Shown: positions 14,242 to 20,704 of the stretch, piece by piece
Layout of the letters: each line of letters begins with the position of its first letter
Numbering within the stretch: the first letter of the stretch is position 1
Origin: an uncultured Mucispirillum sp.
Lineage (GTDB): Bacteria > Chrysiogenota > Deferribacteres > Deferribacterales > Mucispirillaceae
Length of the DNA stretch: 20,704 nucleotides
Assembly: GCA_937890655.1 (NCBI GenBank)
Contig: CALADT010000029.1
Location: 1-20,704, forward strand
Direction of reading: 5' to 3'
Program-made: the position numbers and the translations under genes
Notes under the pieces: model-generated
The model's input: only the letters and a program-made list of their open reading frames with translations
Databases searched by the model: none
Told to the model about the DNA's origin: nothing

Positions 14242-16107
14242 CTATTGATTATTATATTTTACCATATACTCTTTTAAACCTTCGTATATACCCCTTGCAA
14301 CCTGTTTCCTGTATGATGATTGTTTTAATTTTGCTCCATCATCTGCATTAGTAACAAAACCTGTTTCTATGAGTATAGCAGGCATTGTTGCACCTACAAG
14401 AACATAAAACGGCGCTTGTTTTACACCTAGATTCTGTTTCTTTGTAGCGTTAACACGTTTTACAAGTTTATTTTGAACAGAACCTGCAAGTAATACGGAT
14501 TCTTCTAGTTTAGAGTATTTTAATATATCTTTTAATATTCCTTGTAAATCAGATATAGATTTTGTAGTGGCCTGATTTTCTAAAGCTGCCACTTCAAGTG
14601 CTGCTCTATCATTTGTAACGTTAAATACATATGTTTCAAGCCCTGATGCTGCCTTATTTTTTGCAGCATTAGCATGTATTGATACAAATAAATCTGCTTT
14701 TAATTTATTAGCAATAGCTGTTCTTTCTTCAAGTGGTATAAAAATATCTTTATCCCTTGTTAAATATACTTTTAATTCAGGGTCTTGTTTTAAGTAATTA
14801 TATAAATGTTTACTTATTTCCAAAACAATATCTTTTTCTCTAACACCGTTAGATATTGCTCCTGGGTCTTTACCACCATGCCCTGGATCTATAACAATAG
14901 TTCTTATTTTTAAACCTAAAGCTGCACCTAAAGTTATGGCGTTTGGTAAATCATTTGGCCCTTTTATTTTCATATCTTTTTGGTTTTGGGCTGTTTTTAC
15001 AGGCTCAGATTTATTTTCCTGTTTTACTTCCTTTTTAGGCTCTTCTTTTTTTACATTTTCTTGCTGTTTTACATTATTTTGAGCAATAATAGTAGGCTGC
15101 CTTTTTGCTTCTTCTTTTCGTTCTGTTGAAAATACATCAATAACTATTCTACTAGGGTTACTCATTTGAAAAACTGTAAAATCTTTCACATTTTCAGAAT
15201 CAAGCACAACTCTAGTGCGTTTTTCATGTGGGTGATAACCTAAACGAACAGCACTTAAAAGCCCGTCTTTTATGGATAGATTTCTTGTAACGTTACCTGA
15301 TAATACAGAGTTATTAATATCAATAGTTAAACGTGGTGGTTTTGAAATAGACGCATCAGCTTTTAACCAATGGCTTGAATATTCTGCATTATTTGATAAA
15401 TCCACAACTATTCTTGTATATTCTTTATCAGAAAAATAACGAACACCATGCACGTTTACTGTTTTTCCTGAGGCTGTTGCTCCTGAAGTTTTACCAGCAG
15501 AAATAGATACCACATCTTTATCATCTTTTTCTGCTAAATTTTGTATAGGTTCTTTTACCGGCTGTTTATTAGGCACATTATTAGCAGTCTGCACCGGTTT
15601 TGTTATGGTTGAACGGTTATTTGTATTAAGTGAAGCAAGTTTTCTTTCTGCCTCTTTTGATTCTGCTGTTTGTGGGTGTTTTTGTATTAATTTGTTAAGT
15701 GTAAATTTTGCCGATGTTGTATCTTTTTTCTGTAAAAATACATCAGCACTTTCAATGTATGCTGTTCTAGCTGTTGCAGAAGTAAAAGCACTTTGCACCA
15801 TTCTGTAATAGTTTAAGGATTTATCTAAATCTATTTGCATTCTAAAACGTTCATAAGAACGTCTATAAGCTCTTGCAGCACCAAGTAAAGCATCATCTGC
15901 ATATTTACCTGATGGGTTATTAGCATATATATTATAAAATTTATCACCTATGGCTGTATATGATTTTCTACCTATTTGAGAAGTTTGGTCAAGAAGTGCT
16001 AAATCTTTATACATATCATCTATAACAGAAGCATGCCCCCCTGTTACTAATATAGCTAAAGTAAACACTGCAAAAAATATGGATTTTAGAAAATTATGCT
16101 TAAACAT
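14242..16107 (-). CDS. N-acetylmuramoyl-L-alanine amidase (AMIN + Amidase_3), exported
   Basis: Zinc-dependent periplasmic enzyme that cuts the bond between N-acetylmuramic acid and the stem peptide, as in AmiA/B/C. 621 residues: signal peptide (about 1-26, cleavage likely after GHA), an alpha-helical TPR/YbgF-like region (about 28-160), a low-complexity N/K/Q/T linker, an AMIN domain (about 217-328, NVHGVRYFSDKEYTRIVVDL) that in relatives binds septal cell wall or pilus partners, a K/E/Q-rich linker (330-380), and the catalytic domain (402-617). Zinc ligands H410 (VIDPGHGG), E424 and H478 (SIHAN) and the catalytic E581 (ILIETGF) are all present. It is longer than E. coli AmiC (417) because of the helical N-terminal part. 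It probably shares an operon with fliR and flhB; it could serve in daughter-cell separation or opening the wall for flagella (inference). Confidence 0.93.
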   Translation of the reverse strand: MFKHNFLKSIFFAVFTLAILVTGGHASVIDDMYKDLALLDQTSQIGRKSYTAIGDKFYNIYANNPSGKYADDALLGAARAYRRSYERFRMQIDLDKSLNYYRMVQSAFTSATARTAYIESADVFLQKKDTTSAKFTLNKLIQKHPQTAESKEAERKLASLNTNNRSTITKPVQTANNVPNKQPVKEPIQNLAEKDDKDVVSISAGKTSGATASGKTVNVHGVRYFSDKEYTRIVVDLSNNAEYSSHWLKADASISKPPRLTIDINNSVLSGNVTRNLSIKDGLLSAVRLGYHPHEKRTRVVLDSENVKDFTVFQMSNPSRIVIDVFSTERKEEAKRQPTIIAQNNVKQQENVKKEEPKKEVKQENKSEPVKTAQNQKDMKIKGPNDLPNAITLGAALGLKIRTIVIDPGHGGKDPGAISNGVREKDIVLEISKHLYNYLKQDPELKVYLTRDKDIFIPLEERTAIANKLKADLFVSIHANAAKNKAASGLETYVFNVTNDRAALEVAALENQATTKSISDLQGILKDILKYSKLEESVLLAGSVQNKLVKRVNATKKQNLGVKQAPFYVLVGATMPAILIETGFVTNADDGAKLKQSSYRKQVARGIYEGLKEYMVKYNNQ

Positions 16108-16138
16108 TTATACCTAACTTTTTTTATTTTTTTATGAC

Positions 16139-16167
16139 ACAATAGCAACTTTATTGCAAAAATTCAA
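16139..16167 (-). promoter_or_regulatory. Candidate promoter of the amidase-fliR-flhB unit
   Basis: On the minus strand TTGAAT (16167-16162), 17-base spacer, TATTGT (16144-16139), giving a leader of about 25 nt before the amidase ATG at 16107. Hexamers match consensus at four of six positions each. I see no obvious flagellar sigma-28 or sigma-54 promoter here, which would fit a housekeeping role for the first gene. Confidence 0.35.
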
Positions 16168-16310
16168 TAAATAATATTAGTTTATACAAAAATAATTTAT
16201 TATGCCATATAATATTTTTCTTTTTTTTATATTATTTTGCATTTTCTATATTTTTATAGTGTAATAATTATACTTTTTTATAAAACAAGTAAATAGATAA
16301 GTAGTTATAA

Positions 16311-16382
16311 ATAAGCATAGTATATAATATATTTTGCCTAATTAATTATTTTACAAATTTTTTTAATATAAAGTTATAATAA
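16311..16382. repeat. 72-bp diverged direct repeat, copy A
   Basis: Pairs without gaps with 16463-16534: 53 of 72 positions match by hand count. The first ten bases (ATAAGCATAG) are identical and the last 22 bases differ at one position, while the middle is poorly conserved. Ends in TTTTAATATAAAGTTATAAT followed by AA. In the plus direction TATAAT (16375-16380) with TTTACA (16350-16355) upstream could be a weak promoter. Confidence 0.6.
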
Positions 16383-16462
16383 ATAATAACTTTTATATTT
16401 CTAACCCTATATTATTTTATTAAAATAGCCACTTATTTATATAAATTTTTAGTAATTTTATA

Positions 16463-16534
16463 ATAAGCATAGCATATTATATCCTTTTACTTAATTTATA
16501 GTTTTATAAACCTTTTAATATAAAGATATAATAA
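16463..16534. repeat. 72-bp diverged direct repeat, copy B
   Basis: Partner of copy A, offset by 152 bases. It ends one base short of the uvrA stop codon (16536-16538). The start of this copy is part of an imperfect palindrome ATAATAAGC, ATA, GCATATTAT that copy A lacks. It ends in TTTTAATATAAAGATATAAT followed by AA. Two conserved blocks around a variable centre suggest protein-binding sites or a small mobile-element relic rather than a coding remnant. Confidence 0.6.
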
Positions 16535-16535
16535 C

Positions 16536-19310
16536 TTATTTTATTTTGCTTTTTACACAGTCTTCCACTGTTCCTGCAAAAACAATATTTCCGCCACCTA
16601 CACCACCTTCTGGGCCTAAATCAATTAAATAATCAGCACATTTTATAACATCTAAATTATGTTCAATAATAACTACCGTATTACCACCATCTCTTAAACG
16701 TAGGAATATTTTTATTAACTTGTTAATATCATCAAAATGCAGACCTGTTGTTGGTTCATCAAAAAGGTAAAGTGTTTTACCTGTGGAACGTTTCATTAAT
16801 TCTTTTGCAAGTTTTACCCTTTGGGCTTCCCCACCCGATAATGTTGTCGCCGGTTGTCCTAACTTAATATAACCTAAGCCCACATCACGAAGAACATCAA
16901 GTTTTGATTTTAATTTTGGTATATTATCAAAAAACTCAGCAGCTTGGTTTACTGTCATCTCTAAACATTCTGCTATGTTTTTACCTTTATATGTAATATC
17001 TAGTGTATCTCTATTATATCTTGAACCGTTACAAGCATCACATTTTACATACATATCCGGTAAAAAGTGCATTTCTATTTCAATAAACCCTTCACCTTGA
17101 CAGTTTTCGCATCTGCCACCTTTTTTATTAAAACTAAAACGGCCTGCGTTATAAGCCCTGCGTTTTGCTTCCACCGTCATGGCAAAAAGCTCTCGTATAT
17201 CTTTAAAAATATCAGTATATGTTACAGGGTTACTTCTAGGTGTTCTACCTATTGGAGATTGGTCAATATCAATAACTTTATCTATCTGCTCCACACCTGT
17301 TATGGCTTTATGTTCCCCTGAAGTGTAGTTAGAACCATGTAACTGACGCATAAGTTCCGGATATAATATATCAAGTATTAATGTGGATTTACCAGAACCA
17401 CTAACACCTGTAACACAAGTCATAAGCCCTAATGGTATATCTACACTTATATTTTTTAAATTATGTTCTTTAGCACCTTTTATGGATATTACACGTTTTT
17501 TATCAAACTTTGCTCTTTCTTTTGGCACTTCTATGGCTAACCTACCAGATAAATAGCCACCTGTTAATGATTTTACAGAATTAAGAAGTTCTTTTGGGCT
17601 ACCTTGAAAAACAACTTCTCCACCTTTTCTACCGGCACCCACACCCATATCAATAATTTGGTCGCACTGCATAATGGTATCTTCATCATGTTCCACAACT
17701 ATTACACTGTTACCTATATCTCTTAAATTTTTAAGAGTAGCTATAAGCATATCGTTATCCCTTTGATGAAGCCCAATGGAAGGTTCATCTAAAACGTATA
17801 ATACACCTGTTAAGCCGGAACCGATTTGTGTAGCAAGCCGTATCCGTTGTGCTTCCCCACCAGATAATGTTGATGCTTTTCTATCCATCGTAATATAGTC
17901 AATACCTACATCGTTTAAAAAATGAAGACGTCTTAATATTTCTTTTATAATTTTTTCTGCCACTTCCTGCTTAAAGCCTGTAAACTCCAGTTTAGTAAAA
18001 AAATCAATAGCTTCAGTTATATTAAATTTTGAAACTTCTGCAATGTTTAGGCCGTTTATTTTAACAGATAAACTTTCGCTTTTTAGCCTTGTGCCGTTAC
18101 AGTTACTGCATGGACGGTATGTCATATATTGTTTTGCCGTTTCCATTTCACTTATAATACCTGAAGATAACATTTGCTGTAATTCGCCTATAACACCATG
18201 AAATTGTTTTTCATAAAAAACTTTCTTTTCACCTTTAAATGTAAAAAGCTCTAATGGTTCTTCCACACCGTAGAGTATAATATCTTTATCTTTTTGTGAT
18301 AAGTTTTTCCACGGCTTATTTAAATCTAGGTTATATTTTGCAGAAAGTGCGTTTAATATATTATAAAAATGGAAGTTATCATACTGCTCCCATACTTTTA
18401 CAGCACCCTCTCTTATGCTTTTTGACATATCAGGAATTACTACCTTTTCATCAAAAACAGCTCTCTCCCCTATACCTTCACATACAGGGCAAGCACCAAA
18501 AGGGTTATTAAAAGAAAATATACGTGGTTCAACTTCTGCAATACTTATACCACAGTCAATACAAGCAAACTTTTCACTGTATAATGTTTTTTCTCCATTA
18601 CATACTATTTCCACTAACCCTTCTGCATGTTTTAGTGCTATTTCTATGGAATCTGTTAATCTTCTTACTACATCATCTTTTAAAATAACCCTATCTACTG
18701 AAATGGAAATATCGTGTTTTATGTTTTTATCAAGTTCTATATCTTCTTCTAGTCTTTTGCTTTCTCCATCCACATAAGCACGAACAAAACCCTCTTTTAG
18801 CATATCTTTAAAATATTTTTTAAATTCACCTTTTTTGCCTCTTACCACAGGGGCAAGGATTTCTATTTTTGAACCCTCTTGGTTATTTAATACACTATCT
18901 ACTATTTTCTGCACAGTAAAAGATTGTATTTGCTGGTTACACTCAGGGCAAAAAACGTCCCCAACTCGTGCAAATAAAAGCCTCATATAGTCATATATTT
19001 CTGTAATTGTGCCAACTGTTGAACGTGGGTTTTTACTAATTGATTTTTGTTCTATACTAATTGCAGGAGATAAGTATTCTATGGTATCCACATCTGGTTT
19101 TTCCATAAGCTCTAAAAACTGCCTTGCATAAGAAGAAAGTGATTCCACATATCTTCTTTGGCCTTCTGCATATAATGTATCAAAAGCTAGTGTAGATTTA
19201 CCAGAACCACTAACACCTGTTATTACTACTAATGAGTTTTTTGGAATATCTAAATCCACATTTTTAAGATTATGCTGTCTTGCACCACGAATTATTATAT
19301 TATTTTTCAT
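16536..19310 (-). CDS. uvrA: Excinuclease ABC subunit A (UvrA)
   Basis: Damage-recognition ATPase of nucleotide excision repair; a UvrA dimer with UvrB scans DNA for bulky lesions. 924 residues, close to the usual 940. Two ABC modules are complete: Walker A GVSGSGKST (32-40) and GVSGSGKST (635-643), signatures TLSGGEAQR (481-489 and 823-831), and Walker B VLYVLDEP (503-510) and TLYLFDEP (846-853). Zinc sites: C250, C253, C274 and C277 in the first half, and C734, C737, C757 and C760 in the second, the damage-sensing finger. The start MKNNIIIRGARQHNLKNV is the family's normal N-terminus. It lies 43 nt behind fapA and probably shares its transcript. Its AGGAG is 25 nt from the ATG. Confidence 0.98.
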   Translation of the reverse strand: MKNNIIIRGARQHNLKNVDLDIPKNSLVVITGVSGSGKSTLAFDTLYAEGQRRYVESLSSYARQFLELMEKPDVDTIEYLSPAISIEQKSISKNPRSTVGTITEIYDYMRLLFARVGDVFCPECNQQIQSFTVQKIVDSVLNNQEGSKIEILAPVVRGKKGEFKKYFKDMLKEGFVRAYVDGESKRLEEDIELDKNIKHDISISVDRVILKDDVVRRLTDSIEIALKHAEGLVEIVCNGEKTLYSEKFACIDCGISIAEVEPRIFSFNNPFGACPVCEGIGERAVFDEKVVIPDMSKSIREGAVKVWEQYDNFHFYNILNALSAKYNLDLNKPWKNLSQKDKDIILYGVEEPLELFTFKGEKKVFYEKQFHGVIGELQQMLSSGIISEMETAKQYMTYRPCSNCNGTRLKSESLSVKINGLNIAEVSKFNITEAIDFFTKLEFTGFKQEVAEKIIKEILRRLHFLNDVGIDYITMDRKASTLSGGEAQRIRLATQIGSGLTGVLYVLDEPSIGLHQRDNDMLIATLKNLRDIGNSVIVVEHDEDTIMQCDQIIDMGVGAGRKGGEVVFQGSPKELLNSVKSLTGGYLSGRLAIEVPKERAKFDKKRVISIKGAKEHNLKNISVDIPLGLMTCVTGVSGSGKSTLILDILYPELMRQLHGSNYTSGEHKAITGVEQIDKVIDIDQSPIGRTPRSNPVTYTDIFKDIRELFAMTVEAKRRAYNAGRFSFNKKGGRCENCQGEGFIEIEMHFLPDMYVKCDACNGSRYNRDTLDITYKGKNIAECLEMTVNQAAEFFDNIPKLKSKLDVLRDVGLGYIKLGQPATTLSGGEAQRVKLAKELMKRSTGKTLYLFDEPTTGLHFDDINKLIKIFLRLRDGGNTVVIIEHNLDVIKCADYLIDLGPEGGVGGGNIVFAGTVEDCVKSKIK

Positions 19311-19340
19311 ATATATATTAGCTAAAAAGCTGTTTCTCCT
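19311..19340 (-). promoter_or_regulatory. Distant uvrA Shine-Dalgarno with small hairpin before the ATG
   Basis: Minus-strand RNA: AGGAG (19340-19336), AAAC, then AGCU, UUUU, AGCU (19331-19320, a 4-bp stem with a 4-nt loop), 9 nt, AUG. Linear distance is 25 nt; with the stem folded it is 13. The stem is weak. No in-frame ATG, GTG or TTG lies between, and the family N-terminus confirms the ATG at 19310. Confidence 0.4.
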
Positions 19341-19353
19341 TATTAAAAATATA

Positions 19354-20704
19354 TTATTGGTCTAATGCGTTTATATTCTGTAAACTAATCCATGCTACTT
19401 CGCTATATTTTTCATCATAATAAAAAACCATATTTTCCATAGGTTCTTTAACTACTGCTCCAACGTTGTAAAACATAACAGTAATACCCTCAAAAACTTT
19501 GTTTTTTACTTTCATACGTGGGTTTTTTGCTTTGTTTTCTTCAATAAGTTTTGCTTCCCTGTTATCTAAATCCATTAATAAGTCATTAAGTGATGATTTC
19601 ACTTCCTGCATTTTAATAATTTTAGGGTGATTAGCTATTTTTGGACGCTTTAAATTAAACCTTGAAAGTGCAGTATCTACCCTTTCTATTGTTTCTTGAA
19701 TACGCACTTTTTCACGGCGTAGTCTTTCAAGCTCAAATTCTATATAATATTTCATTCCAAGTATAACGTTAAATTTTGAGTTACCGTTTGTGCCAAGCTG
19801 TTTAACAGAAATATCTTGAAATGCACGCATAAGCCCACCAGCCACAATACCATCACCATTTGTAGCATCTATTTTTGTGCCTGCAAATAGTTCGCAGTTA
19901 AAAGCATATTTTCTTATTTCAATACTATCCCTTGCATACACTTTTGCTTTTTCTGCATAACCTAGTATGGCAGAACCACCTGCTCTAATTAAACCAGAAC
20001 CTGTGCATTTAATACCTGTTCTTAATATAACATTACCTTTTGCTATAATTTCACAGTCTTGAACAATACCGTCTATTAATATATGCCTATCTGCTTCTAT
20101 GGTAAACCCTGAAAGCACATCACCTTTTACATGGACAGAACCATTAAAACGGATATTACCTGTGGAGTAATCCACATTGCCTTTTACCATATAAACAGGG
20201 TAAACACCTAACCTTTTATTACCAAAATCCACATATCCGTCAGTAGTAGCAGTAAATATAGTGCCAGCTTCGTTAACTGTGGCACCATCTCCTGGTAAAA
20301 TCACAACATCTTTTGCAGGTATAGGAGTAACCTCCTCACCTTTAATATTTCTACCCCTAGAACCTTGAATAGCTGGTTTTTTTGTAATTAATATATCACC
20401 TTTTTCAACCATTACTATATTATCTAGATTTTTAAAATCCACTTTACCGTCTTTGATTTTTGGTTTTTTATCTGCTACACCAAAATGGATAGTGATTTCT
20501 GCATCTTTACCAACAGTTGGCCTAATACCTTCACAAATAACTTCGTTTTCAATAACTTCGCCGTCTGCAAATTTATGAAATAAATCGCTTATTTGCTGTT
20601 TATCAAAATTTTCAACACCTTCACCCTCAATATAGCTTATAATTTCTTCAAGGGTATGAGTGCTACCTTCATTTAAAGCAGGATACATAAATAAAAATCC
20701 AGTG
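19354..20704 (-). CDS. fapA: FapA / DUF342 family protein (5' end outside the window)
   Basis: Flagellar assembly protein A family, a polyhedral-beta-helix protein with a coiled-coil C-terminus, common in low-GC flagellated bacteria and linked to flagella or cell-surface assembly. The frame is open to the window edge: five more codons (TGFLF) precede the ATG at 20688, and GFLFMYPALNEGSTHTLEEI matches the interior of FapA proteins, so that ATG is an internal methionine and the real start lies beyond 20704. About 450 residues are visible. Marks: PAIQGSRGRNIKGEEV, FTATTDGYVDF and the glycine-rich repeats VKGDVLSGFTIEADRHILI, then GGSAILGYAEKAKVYA and FNCELFAGTKIDA, each a turn of the beta-helix. 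A charged coiled coil follows (about residues 320-390, ELERLRREKVRIQETIERVD). It precedes uvrA by 43 nt. Role here inferred from family. Confidence 0.88.
   Translation of the reverse strand, partial: TGFLFMYPALNEGSTHTLEEIISYIEGEGVENFDKQQISDLFHKFADGEVIENEVICEGIRPTVGKDAEITIHFGVADKKPKIKDGKVDFKNLDNIVMVEKGDILITKKPAIQGSRGRNIKGEEVTPIPAKDVVILPGDGATVNEAGTIFTATTDGYVDFGNKRLGVYPVYMVKGNVDYSTGNIRFNGSVHVKGDVLSGFTIEADRHILIDGIVQDCEIIAKGNVILRTGIKCTGSGLIRAGGSAILGYAEKAKVYARDSIEIRKYAFNCELFAGTKIDATNGDGIVAGGLMRAFQDISVKQLGTNGNSKFNVILGMKYYIEFELERLRREKVRIQETIERVDTALSRFNLKRPKIANHPKIIKMQEVKSSLNDLLMDLDNREAKLIEENKAKNPRMKVKNKVFEGITVMFYNVGAVVKEPMENMVFYYDEKYSEVAWISLQNINALDQ

Larger units (their letters stand above)
16108..16535. 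other. AT-rich region between uvrA and the amidase gene, no gene
   Basis: No coding frame with family resemblance on either strand and no GC-containing hairpin with U-tract to terminate uvrA. It holds the likely amidase promoter at its low end and two diverged 72-bp direct repeats in its upper half, listed separately. Confidence 0.6.

Noticed and set aside
18415..18777. 120-residue plus-strand frame inside uvrA
   Set aside because: Antisense shadow of a fully supported uvrA; no start signal or family resemblance.
1..20704. CRISPR arrays, tRNA or rRNA genes, transposases, prophage or toxin-antitoxin genes
   Set aside because: None seen on either strand; repeats present are isolated and not in array form.

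Overview
AT-rich (roughly 30% GC by eye), densely packed bacterial chromosome. Nearly every gene is on the minus strand. The organism is a flagellated diderm: FlhB, FliR and FapA indicate flagella, and a lipoprotein plus TonB-dependent receptor and TonB remnants indicate an outer membrane. Base composition and gene content would fit a low-GC Deferribacterota member such as a Mucispirillum-like gut bacterium, but this is inference and nothing here proves the taxon.

Layout, following minus-strand transcription from high to low coordinates. (1) 20704-16536: fapA (5' end outside the window), then uvrA. (2) 16535-16108: a gene-free AT-rich stretch with two 72-bp diverged direct repeats. (3) 16107-12349: a secreted AMIN/Amidase_3 cell-wall amidase, fliR and flhB, closely spaced and probably one operon. 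(4) 12348-11988: AT-rich DNA without a gene. (5) 11987-10125: the only plus-strand block. It is a wreck: a truncated lipoprotein gene, the C-terminal half of a TonB-dependent receptor, an internal piece of a periplasmic iron/cobalamin-type binding protein and the C-terminal domain of a TonB, all but the first broken by stops or frameshifts. (6) 9917-6792: a WalJ/YycJ-like metallo-hydrolase, the Na+/H+ antiporter nhaB and a Suppressor-of-fused (SUFU) domain protein, with a strong hairpin between the last two. (7) 6680-2676: the classic tgt-yajC-secD-secF cluster, closed by an intrinsic terminator at 2631-2662. (8) 2300-1: pstC-pstA-pstB (pstB cut by the window edge), preceded by a candidate Pho box and without pstS next to it.

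Most of the window is core housekeeping: queuosine tRNA modification, the Sec auxiliary complex, phosphate import, nucleotide excision repair and flagellar export. I found no CRISPR array, defence island, prophage, transposase, rRNA or tRNA, and no clearly novel multi-gene system. The observations most worth a second look are the SUFU protein behind nhaB, the composite decayed iron-uptake locus, the flhB start where a hairpin occupies the space between a strong Shine-Dalgarno and the ATG (a weaker parallel exists at uvrA), the Pho-box-like triple repeat before a pstCAB that lacks pstS, and the paired 72-bp repeats downstream of uvrA.
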